Assembly: GCF_020640915.1 (NCBI RefSeq)
Contig: NZ_JADWDC010000028.1
Coordinates: 1-48,685 of the forward strand
Origin: Waterburya agarophytonicola KI4
GTDB lineage: Bacteria > Cyanobacteriota > Cyanobacteriia > Cyanobacteriales > Xenococcaceae
Direction: 5' to 3'
DNA: 48,685 nucleotides
Each line of letters opens with the position of its first letter. Position 1 is the stretch's first letter. The notes beneath the pieces were generated by a model. The model saw nothing but the letters and a program-made list of their open reading frames with translations, made no database searches and was not told where the DNA came from. The translations under genes and the position numbers were made by a program. This document shows positions 35,786 to 43,824 of the stretch, piece after piece.

Positions 35786-35858
35786 GGTGAGTACCTCTAA
35801 GTGGAGATTGAGATCTGCGGTTACGACCATAAGTTCTAGTTCCTCCTAACTATTTGCC

Positions 35859-36113
35859 TCATTGCACAGATTCGGTGATCCGTTGAAGTTGATAGTTACT
35901 TTGTAAATTAATAATTTGAGGAACTTGTGAAGATGTTAGCGACATCCCTTTCAGAAACATACAGATAATTCGAGTCAGGATAATCTCTCTGTAATTATCG
36001 TAATTCAATCTAATTTGTGCCTGACAATATGCAAAATTACCAATATTATTAAATAAATGCGCCCTTAAAAAATAGGCAAGATAGTCATATTGAATAACAA
36101 TTAAATTTTTCAT
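35859..36113 (-). CDS. Doubtful small ORF, 84 residues
   Basis: The frame MKNLIVIQYDYLAYFLRAHL to ITESVQ shows no family I know, no Shine-Dalgarno site before its ATG and no clear domain. It ends 73 bases before the Usp run and its start is 32 bases from the divergent CHASE2-GGDEF gene, where a promoter region is expected. I keep it as a possibility because its codon use is not obviously abnormal. It may instead be leader sequence of the Usp operon. Confidence 0.3.
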   Translation of the reverse strand: MKNLIVIQYDYLAYFLRAHLFNNIGNFAYCQAQIRLNYDNYREIILTRIICMFLKGMSLTSSQVPQIINLQSNYQLQRITESVQ

Positions 36114-36145
36114 TCAATTGAATAGATAATCTATGAAAAATAAGC

Positions 36146-37891
36146 ATGAAATTCAAAAAATTCAATAAGACTAAGCTATTCATCTTTGTGTTATTTCTAA
36201 CATTTGGTATATCAGGATTAGCGATCGCCTTAAACTATCTAAAAATATTTCAGTCCCTAGAATGGTCAGCTTACGATACTTGGTTTCGGCTGCGTTCGAC
36301 TGAAGCCAAAGAAAAGCGCATTGTTGTCGTGACTATTAACGAATCAGATATTGGCAAACTCGGACAATGGCCAATGTCTGATATTGCTCTGAGTCAATTA
36401 ATCGACAAAATCCACCAACAGCAGCCCAGAGCTATAGGTTTAGATATCTATCGCGATTTGCCTGTTGCCCCTGGAACTAAAGAATTAGAAACGGTTTTAC
36501 GGTCTACCCCTAATTTAGTTGGGGTCGAAAAAATTATTGGCGAAAAAATTCAACCATCACCAATTCTCCAAGAAAAAAATCAAACTGCTCTATCAGATTT
36601 AGTTAGAGACGGAGATGGCACAATTAGACGGGGTTTACTTTCCGTTGAATTAGATAGCGGTCAAATTAAACTTGGTTTGGGTACTCGGTTAGCTTTAATG
36701 TATTTAGCACCAGCAGGAATTGCACCCGAACCTATTGGTGAAACGGGAACATTAGCTTTGGGAAAAGGAAGGATAATACCTTTTAACAGTAATGACGGTG
36801 GATACGTTCGCGCTGATGCTGGAGGCTTCCAGATTTTAATTAATTATCGTGGCACAGAAACTAGTTTCGATCGCATTTGTATTAACGATGTGCTAAACGA
36901 TCGAATTCCCGATAATCTATTTAGCGATCGCCTAGTTTTAATCGGATCTATTGCTCCTAGCTTAAACGATTTTTTTCCGACTCCTTATAGTGATTCTAGG
37001 GAGAGCCTAGTTAAAGATTTACCTGGAGTCCTGATTCACGCTAATATTGCTAGTCAAATTATTAGCAGTGCATTAGATGGCAGAAATTCAATTAAAACTG
37101 TTAATGAACCTTTGGAATGGATCTGGATTTTTGCTTGGACTTATAGTGTATCAATGCTGAATATAGTTTTGCTTGATCGTCAATCCGATGGTCAAAAAAA
37201 TATTTTTACCTCTGCTCCCTTCGCTACTTTCATGACCTGTTTTGCTATTGTTGGTAGTGGTTATCTTTTGTTCTTAGGTGGTTTGTGGCTGCCTATAATT
37301 ACTCCTGTATTTTCTGTAGCAGTCTCAGGAATCTTAATTAGTTGGTATTGCAAAACAAATCAAGAAGAACAGCAAAAAAAGCTGGCTTTCACCGACGGTT
37401 TAACTGAAATACCTAATCGTCGTTTCTTTGATGAATTTCTCAAAGAACAGTGGCAAAAGAACCGACAAAAAGAAAGAAGTTTATCAATTATCCTTTGCGA
37501 CGTAGATTTTTTCAAAAAATACAACGATACCTATGGTCATCAAGCAGGAGATTTATGTCTTAAAGAGGTAGCAAAAGTTTTAGCCCAATCAGTACGAGAT
37601 AGCGATCTGGCTGCTCGTTATGGTGGAGAAGAATTTGTCGCTGTCTTGCCCGATACCCCTCCAGATGCGGCAATAGCGATCGCCCAACGAATTTGCGATC
37701 GCCTTAAGTCATTACAAATGCCCCATGTCAGTTCTCAAGCCAGCGAATATGTCAGTATTAGTTGCGGTGTTACCTGCACCACTGTTAGTGTAGTTCATTC
37801 TCCCGAAGAACTGATTGAATGTGCCGATCGCGCTTTATATCAAGCCAAAGAACAAGGACGCGATCGCGCTGTCTTGTGGCAAGAACAATAA
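36146..37891 (+). CDS. CHASE2-GGDEF membrane diguanylate cyclase
   Basis: Makes c-di-GMP from two GTP. The 581 residues comprise one N-terminal membrane helix (about 11-30), an extracytoplasmic CHASE2 sensor (33-315; WSAYDTWFRLRSTEAKEKRI, AIGLDIYRDLP, NDVLNDRIPDNLFSDRLVLI), two or three more helices (325-400) and a cytosolic GGDEF domain (410-575). The active-site motif is GGEEF (493-497). An RDSD I-site lies five residues before it (484-487), so product inhibition is expected. The signal sensed is unknown. It is divergent from the Usp side and convergent with the metalloprotease gene, 19 bases from it. Confidence 0.95.
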   Translation: MKFKKFNKTKLFIFVLFLTFGISGLAIALNYLKIFQSLEWSAYDTWFRLRSTEAKEKRIVVVTINESDIGKLGQWPMSDIALSQLIDKIHQQQPRAIGLDIYRDLPVAPGTKELETVLRSTPNLVGVEKIIGEKIQPSPILQEKNQTALSDLVRDGDGTIRRGLLSVELDSGQIKLGLGTRLALMYLAPAGIAPEPIGETGTLALGKGRIIPFNSNDGGYVRADAGGFQILINYRGTETSFDRICINDVLNDRIPDNLFSDRLVLIGSIAPSLNDFFPTPYSDSRESLVKDLPGVLIHANIASQIISSALDGRNSIKTVNEPLEWIWIFAWTYSVSMLNIVLLDRQSDGQKNIFTSAPFATFMTCFAIVGSGYLLFLGGLWLPIITPVFSVAVSGILISWYCKTNQEEQQKKLAFTDGLTEIPNRRFFDEFLKEQWQKNRQKERSLSIILCDVDFFKKYNDTYGHQAGDLCLKEVAKVLAQSVRDSDLAARYGGEEFVAVLPDTPPDAAIAIAQRICDRLKSLQMPHVSSQASEYVSISCGVTCTTVSVVHSPEELIECADRALYQAKEQGRDRAVLWQEQ

Positions 37892-37892
37892 A

Positions 37893-37912
37893 AGTCTTTG
37901 AGCTAAAAGACT
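37893..37912. terminator. Shared hairpin between convergent genes
   Basis: AGTCTTT (37893-37899), loop GAGCTA and AAAGACT (37906-37912) form a perfect 7-base stem in the 19-base gap between the GGDEF gene and the metalloprotease gene, overlapping the latter's stop codon. Flanks are A/T-rich on both sides, so weak bidirectional termination is plausible. Confidence 0.45.
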
Positions 37913-40900
37913 AAATTACAGGCTCTGCTAATTGTTGTTCGATTAATTTAGCTAAATCATCAAGGCTCAATTGACCCAACTCATCATCAGATAATCCGAC
38001 CGTAACTAAAGCGAGCATCTCCTCGTAATTAATGCCTGAATTTTCGGTCACAACATCTTCAAGATTGATGTCTAAAATAACCCCTGAGTCATTTTCTAGA
38101 TCCAAGTCGTTATTAGTTTCAAATCCTTGAGGTAAAGAGTGATTATCAACAACAATTATAAAATCATTTTTAATAACAGCATTTACCGAACTAAAATCAA
38201 AACTTTCGCGGAAAGAACCAATACTAAAGAAACCTTCTTGTGCTAAGAAGTTAGCTATATTACCATCTTGACGCAATGTACTCGCACTACCCCGACGCGC
38301 CCAACGCCAATCTGAAAGCATCCCAGCGACTTCCACATTGCGATTGACATTACCTGTATCATCAGCTTTATTCCAAGCTTCTGAAGCAAAAGTATCCAAG
38401 GAATTGGCGGCAAACTTACGATCCCAACCAATTACATCTAAAGCACGAAGATCTAGTTCGCCAATTTGTCTTCTAACATTAGTTTCCAATACGGGATCCA
38501 TAATTCCTGCGTTATCTTCGTTTTTCCAGTGACTAGCTTGATAACCATCCGCATAGTAGTCACCACCAATATTATTAACACCGTTGGAAGTTCTAGTTAA
38601 ATTATTTGTACCACCATCAAGAGAAAGGAAATTATAACCTGTACGAATACTTCTTACTCCTTGAGAACCTTGGAGAAAACGGAATAAATCCAAAGCAGTG
38701 ACACTATCATTCAGTATTGCCTGATCTTTATAATTACTAGTATTTAAGCCATCCACTACAGAAACAAAACCGAGGGTATGACCGATTTCGTGCATAGCAA
38801 CGGTAGTGAAATCAATTTTAGAACTACCCACACTGTTGCTGAAATAATCGTACTGCCAACTAACAGGAGTACCAACTAGATTATTCATCACAATTGTGCC
38901 ATCTAACATAGGATTATCACTATCCAAAACCCCCACAGCTTTAGCGTTAGCTCTAGTCATTGCTACCTTATCAAAATCTCGCCAAGTTCCAGAGTTTGTA
39001 TCATTGGGAGAGGCAACCCTAAAAGTAGAACCAGCATCTAAATTATTCACTGCTATTTGGTCGTCGTTATTCCCGCTAGCACTAGACTGATTGGAATCAA
39101 CGTCTTGACTTAGTTTATTTTTAAACTCTGTATAGCTAGTACCTTGATGGAAGAAAGGAATTGCGCCACCTAAAGTATTGTCAGGTAAATCGCTATTGTT
39201 GACCATGCTGACATGAATATTAACCGTCACATTGTCTGTAATCATTTCTGACCACATTTCACCTGCAAATTCAAAAGCCTTTTTCTGTTCCCAATAAACA
39301 TTGTTATCGTAGGTGAAATTAAATTTCAAGCCATCGTCTTTATAGTTTAAATATCTGGTGATAGCATTATTGGTAATCAGATTAGTGTAGTTACCATTAA
39401 GTACAGAACTAGGAGTAATAGAGGTTATATTAAAATTACTTTCTGTAGAAACTAGAAGTTGGGCAGTTATATTGTCATCGTAATTGAACCATCCTTTTTC
39501 TTGGCGAACTAAATCTGTTCTGCCATCACCAGTAAAGTCTCCTGCATAGAGGTTAGTATAGTCTCCGCCAATATTAAGGTTTTCTGAAAGAACTATCTTA
39601 TTAAAATTTGTCCCTGTAGATATTAATAAATTGGCAGTATTGTAACGGTCATTATCCCGATCTCCTTTTTCTTGACGCAGAACATCATCTTTACCGTCGC
39701 CGTTGTAGTCTCCTACATAAAGATTGGTTAAGTCTCCTTTAAGGTCTAAACTTTCTGACAGTCCATAGGCATTAAAGCCACTGCCATTAGAGAGTAAAAT
39801 ATGGGCGGTGCTGTTAGAATCATTGTCCCAAGTACTCTTTTCTTGACGCAAGACATCAGTTTTACCATCACCATTAAAATCCCCTGTATAGAGATTGGTA
39901 TAATCTCCTTTCAAACCAAAGCTTTCAGAAACAGCAACTATATTAAAACCAGTCCCTGTTGAGATTAAAAGTTGGGCAGTATTAGAATCATCGTCGTCAA
40001 AACCGCCTTTTTCTTGGCGAAGCAAATCGCTCTTGCCATCGCCGTTAAAATCCCCCACATATAGATTAGTGTCATCTCCTCTTAAAGAGTGACTTCCCCC
40101 TGGATCTATTGCATACTGAGTAAAACCAGTACCATTAGAAATTAACAACTTAGCATTCCAACTATCATTATGATTGTTATCCCAGCTACCTTTCTTTTGA
40201 GCGACAAGATCGCTTTTACCGTCGCCATTAAAATCTCCTACATAGATGTTGTTGTAATCGCCGTGGAGATATAAATCTTCAGAAAGATGTATATTACTGA
40301 AGCTAGTACCATTGGAGATCAATAAACTAGCAGTCCAAGAATTATCATTATCCCAAACACTTTTTTCTTGACGCAAGATATCGCTTTTACCATCGCCATT
40401 AAAATCTCCCACATAGAGATTGGTATAGTCCCCTTTAAGCATCAAACTTTCTGGCAAATTGATAGGAGTGAAGTTATTTCCAGTAGAAATTAAAAGCTGT
40501 GCTGTTTCAGAATCATCATCATCCCAATCTCCTTTTTCTTGACGCAACAAGTCTGCTTTACCATCCCCATTAAAGTCGGCAGTGATTCCTGTTAATCTAT
40601 CAGAACGACTAATAGCGAGTAAACTACCATATTCAGTCAAAACAAAAGTCTGAGTCTCAACATTTCCCGTAACAACTTCTAAAGTCCAGTCACCACCCAA
40701 ATTAAAGTTACCAGTCAAATCATTAGATGCTGCTACATCTGCACTAGTAAAACTGGCAACTCTTTCAATAAAATCTAATCCTGCATTATTTGCCCCGACA
40801 TTACAGCCATAAAGCAATAAATCTCCTTCTGGAGATAAAGCATTTCCCCAGGCTGCTAAATCACTTTGATAAGCATCTAAATTAGCATCAGATAAATAAG

Positions 40901-41156
40901 TATCTCCTAATTGAATTGTTCCCTCATCACCATGGGAAAAAATAGAAATACTGGCTAAATTACTGTATTGTTCCAGGACATTAGTAATTTGTTCAATGCC
41001 ATTTTCTTGGGAATCAATGAGAACTACCTGATTCTTATTAGCATCGGGAATCAGAGATTGATAGTTAGTTAAATTAGTATCAATAAAAATGAGACTATTG
41101 GCAGAATCGTCTCTGCTCGATTGCCAAGTTTCTTCCTTGTCTGCTAGAGAAACCAT
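37911..41156 (-). CDS. DUF4347 / FG-GAP / zinc metalloprotease (NF038122-like), long paralogue
   Basis: 1081 residues without a signal peptide. DUF4347 (about 20-165; SLIFIDTNLTNYQSLIPD, SIFSHGDEGTIQLGD, LLLYGCNVGANNAG) is typical of large surface or secreted proteins. Seven FG-GAP repeats of about 57 residues (190-610), each with a loop like GDFNGDGKSDLLRQEKG, follow. The protease part (625-950) has H789EIGHTLGF, and a distant S-H876-W with I885M886DP, as in M8/leishmanolysin-type metzincin-like enzymes, so H789, H793 and H876 are the likely zinc ligands. Residues 950-1010 include DWRWARRGSASTLRQDGNIA; the tail ends LAKLIEQQLAEPVI. Probably exported as a surface protease; the route is unknown. 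Confidence 0.9.
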   Translation of the reverse strand: MVSLADKEETWQSSRDDSANSLIFIDTNLTNYQSLIPDANKNQVVLIDSQENGIEQITNVLEQYSNLASISIFSHGDEGTIQLGDTYLSDANLDAYQSDLAAWGNALSPEGDLLLYGCNVGANNAGLDFIERVASFTSADVAASNDLTGNFNLGGDWTLEVVTGNVETQTFVLTEYGSLLAISRSDRLTGITADFNGDGKADLLRQEKGDWDDDDSETAQLLISTGNNFTPINLPESLMLKGDYTNLYVGDFNGDGKSDILRQEKSVWDNDNSWTASLLISNGTSFSNIHLSEDLYLHGDYNNIYVGDFNGDGKSDLVAQKKGSWDNNHNDSWNAKLLISNGTGFTQYAIDPGGSHSLRGDDTNLYVGDFNGDGKSDLLRQEKGGFDDDDSNTAQLLISTGTGFNIVAVSESFGLKGDYTNLYTGDFNGDGKTDVLRQEKSTWDNDSNSTAHILLSNGSGFNAYGLSESLDLKGDLTNLYVGDYNGDGKDDVLRQEKGDRDNDRYNTANLLISTGTNFNKIVLSENLNIGGDYTNLYAGDFTGDGRTDLVRQEKGWFNYDDNITAQLLVSTESNFNITSITPSSVLNGNYTNLITNNAITRYLNYKDDGLKFNFTYDNNVYWEQKKAFEFAGEMWSEMITDNVTVNIHVSMVNNSDLPDNTLGGAIPFFHQGTSYTEFKNKLSQDVDSNQSSASGNNDDQIAVNNLDAGSTFRVASPNDTNSGTWRDFDKVAMTRANAKAVGVLDSDNPMLDGTIVMNNLVGTPVSWQYDYFSNSVGSSKIDFTTVAMHEIGHTLGFVSVVDGLNTSNYKDQAILNDSVTALDLFRFLQGSQGVRSIRTGYNFLSLDGGTNNLTRTSNGVNNIGGDYYADGYQASHWKNEDNAGIMDPVLETNVRRQIGELDLRALDVIGWDRKFAANSLDTFASEAWNKADDTGNVNRNVEVAGMLSDWRWARRGSASTLRQDGNIANFLAQEGFFSIGSFRESFDFSSVNAVIKNDFIIVVDNHSLPQGFETNNDLDLENDSGVILDINLEDVVTENSGINYEEMLALVTVGLSDDELGQLSLDDLAKLIEQQLAEPVI

Positions 41157-41492
41157 AATTTAAAACAATGTGTATTTTAAAAACTTCTTTATTGCTAACT
41201 ATTATGTATTGGTTAACGACTTATCAGGTAAAGCTATTATATTTTTTTGTGACTTTTGATACTTAAAATAAACGTATTTGTAATTTGATATTTCATAAAG
41301 AATTAGTTAATTACCTAAGTATTTTTATTAAGTCATATTTATACTTCCTAATCTAAAATATTTTCAACAGTAAAAGAGAAGCTTTATTGTTAAAACTCCT
41401 CTTTAATTATGAGAGATAGATTATAATTTTCTAAGTTTTAATTAATTGAGAAAATCAAGTTGGTCAAATATTTTGCTTAATTAAACCTTAAT
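41157..41492. promoter_or_regulatory. Upstream region of the long metalloprotease, shared with its paralogue
   Basis: These 336 bases lie between the two protease genes and hold the long gene's promoter. Bases 41151-41189 (39 bases including the start codon) are identical to 43524-43562. A second conserved block, 41242-41270, matches 43615-43643 with one mismatch; on the minus strand it reads TATTTTAAGTATCAAAAG followed by a CACAAAAAAA-like stretch. Both blocks lie at the same distance from their ATG. The rest of the region shows no gene. Confidence 0.7.
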
Positions 41493-43529
41493 TTAAACCA
41501 GCGAACCTGCTAATTGTTGTTCAATCAGTTTACTCAAATCTTCTAAACTTAATTGGCTTAATTCATCTTCCGATAACTCTTCAGTTATTATGGCAAGCAT
41601 TTGTTCATAATCTAAACCTTCATTTTCTGTTGCGATATTCTGAATTTCAATTGATGAAGAATTTGGCTCAGAATCTTCTACATTAGAGTCATAGTTAAAT
41701 TCCCAGACTGGAACATGGGATGAATTATCGACAATTGTGCGGTAATTTGATTCCGTTGGGGAATTAACAGTACTAAAGTCAAAACTTTCACGGAAGGCAC
41801 CGACGCTGAAGAAACCTTCTTGTGCCAGGAGTTGAGCGATATTACCTTCTTGGCGTAATCTATTGCTGCTTCCCCGACGCGCCCAGCGCCAATCTTTCAG
41901 CATTTGACCTACTTCTACGTTGCGATTGATATTGCCTGTGGCATTAGCTTCCGTTTGAGCTTGTGACCACAAATTTGATGAAGAACTAGATGCTGATTTA
42001 CGATCCCAACCAATAACATCTAAAGCACGCAAATCAACTTCAGCAATTCCTCGTCTCACACCCAATTCTAGAAGAGGATCCATAATTCCTGCGTTGTCTT
42101 GGTTGCGCCAATGACTACCTTGATAACTATCACTATAGTAATTAGGATCATATGTACCACCAAATGTTTTGATTCCAATATCTTCAGAACCTATGGAGAA
42201 TTTGGCAATTGAGGTTTTATTATTATCGAGGGAAAAATTACTGTCGAGTGTTCCAATAAATCTATGAGGACGACTTTCCATTCTGGTTCGGAATGAAGGA
42301 GAAAGATGACTATAATCTCGATTCTGAATACGATAGAGGTCTAAACTGGTAGCACTGCTATTAAGCATTTCTCTATTTTGATAGTTTTCATTGGTTATAC
42401 CATCAACTAAGGAAACAAAGCCGAGAGTATGACCAATTTCATGAATCGCTACAGTGGTGAAGTCAATTTGATTAGAACCAAGGCTATTGAAGTAATTGTA
42501 TTGCCAACCAACATTAGTGCCTACTAAGTTGTTCATGACAATAATACCGTCTAAAGTGCTGTCATTAGCATTAATCAACCCCAATGATTTTGCATTAGCC
42601 CTAGTCATAGCCACTTGGTTCAAGTTATAGCTTGTCATGCCGACTAGAGTTCCTGTGTTAGAAGTAATGCTATCTGGAGCTTCAGTTAACATTCTTACTG
42701 GATATTGAGAGGCATTTTCTAAATTATTGACCGCCGTTGTATCATCACTAGACTTGATGTCACTTTGCAATTTATTTCGGAAGTTTGTATAACTTGTACC
42801 CTGATGGAAAAAGGGAACAGCACCACCAAGAGTATTGCTGGGTAAATCGCTGTTGTTAACCATGCTGACATGGAGATTAACTGTTACATTATCACTTAAA
42901 ACATTAGACCAAGCCTTACCTGCATATTCAAAAGCGGTTTTTTGAGCCGTAGTGACATTGGTATCGTAGGTGAAGTTGAATTTTAGGTCTAATAAGCTAC
43001 CATATTCAGTTACAATGAAAGTTGGCGTTTCAATATTTCCCGTAACTACTTCTAAAGTCCAGTCACCACCTAAATCGAAATTACCAGTTAAATCATCACT
43101 AGCTGCTACATCTGCACCAGTTAAACTAGAAACTTGATTAATAAAATCAAATCCTGCATTATTTGCTCCTACATTACAGCCATAAAGCAATAAATCTCCT
43201 TCTGGAGATAAAGCATCTCCCCAAGCTGCTAAATCAGTTTGATAGCTATCTAAATTAGCAGTAGATAAATAAGCATCACCTAATTGAATTGTTGCCTCGT
43301 CACCATGAGAAAAAATAGAAATACTTGCTAAATTACTGTATTGTTCTAGAACATTAGTGATTTGTTCGATGCCGTTTTGCTGAGAGTCTATTAGAATGAC
43401 CTGATTTTCATTACCATCGGGAATCAGCGATTGATAATTACTTAAATTAGTATCAATAAAAATAAGACTAGTGGCAGAAATATCTTGATCTGCTTGCCAA
43501 TTTACTTCGTTGCTAGCTAGAGAAACCAT
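41493..43529 (-). CDS. DUF4347 / zinc metalloprotease, short paralogue
   Basis: 678 residues. The DUF4347 part (about 20-180) is nearly the same as in the neighbour, and the protease domain follows directly (LKFNFTYDTN onward) without FG-GAP repeats. The zinc motif is H363EIGHTLGF. The later SHWRNQDNAGIMDPLLE holds the probable third His and the Met-turn. The C-terminal ends LSKLIEQQLAGSLV, like the long copy. The pair therefore differs mainly by the inserted repeat block, and the shorter gene may resemble the ancestral form. Its upstream region shares the 39-base block at 43524-43562. Confidence 0.9.
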   Translation of the reverse strand: MVSLASNEVNWQADQDISATSLIFIDTNLSNYQSLIPDGNENQVILIDSQQNGIEQITNVLEQYSNLASISIFSHGDEATIQLGDAYLSTANLDSYQTDLAAWGDALSPEGDLLLYGCNVGANNAGFDFINQVSSLTGADVAASDDLTGNFDLGGDWTLEVVTGNIETPTFIVTEYGSLLDLKFNFTYDTNVTTAQKTAFEYAGKAWSNVLSDNVTVNLHVSMVNNSDLPSNTLGGAVPFFHQGTSYTNFRNKLQSDIKSSDDTTAVNNLENASQYPVRMLTEAPDSITSNTGTLVGMTSYNLNQVAMTRANAKSLGLINANDSTLDGIIVMNNLVGTNVGWQYNYFNSLGSNQIDFTTVAIHEIGHTLGFVSLVDGITNENYQNREMLNSSATSLDLYRIQNRDYSHLSPSFRTRMESRPHRFIGTLDSNFSLDNNKTSIAKFSIGSEDIGIKTFGGTYDPNYYSDSYQGSHWRNQDNAGIMDPLLELGVRRGIAEVDLRALDVIGWDRKSASSSSSNLWSQAQTEANATGNINRNVEVGQMLKDWRWARRGSSNRLRQEGNIAQLLAQEGFFSVGAFRESFDFSTVNSPTESNYRTIVDNSSHVPVWEFNYDSNVEDSEPNSSSIEIQNIATENEGLDYEQMLAIITEELSEDELSQLSLEDLSKLIEQQLAGSLV

Positions 43530-43824
43530 AATTTAAAACAATGTGTATTTTAAAAACTTCTTGATTACCAACTATTGTGTGTTACAAGTCAAGTTATTAG
43601 GTAAAGGTACAATGTTTTTTTGTGGCTTTTGATACTTAAAATACACGGATTTATTGGAAGTAAACTTAATAAATATTTGATAAACAATCTAGGCTGTTGA
43701 TAAAGCTAAATTAAAATTATTGTAAGTAAAATAGGCTTGATTTGAGTTTCCATAGTAATTTATTAGCTGGTTTTGGGCATTCTATAAAACATAGTGATTC
43801 TACGCACTGCAATTATTTCCAGAA
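43530..43824. promoter_or_regulatory. Divergent region between short metalloprotease and adhesin genes
   Basis: 295 bases carry the minus-strand protease's conserved upstream blocks (through about 43644) and, to the right, the promoter area of the plus-strand two-partner-secretion gene. No gene and no strong inverted repeat are visible. Confidence 0.5.

Noticed and set aside
37911-41156. FG-GAP repeat DNA as a possible CRISPR or satellite array
   Set aside because: The period is a whole number of codons (about 57 residues), the repeats vary as protein repeats do, and there are no spacers.
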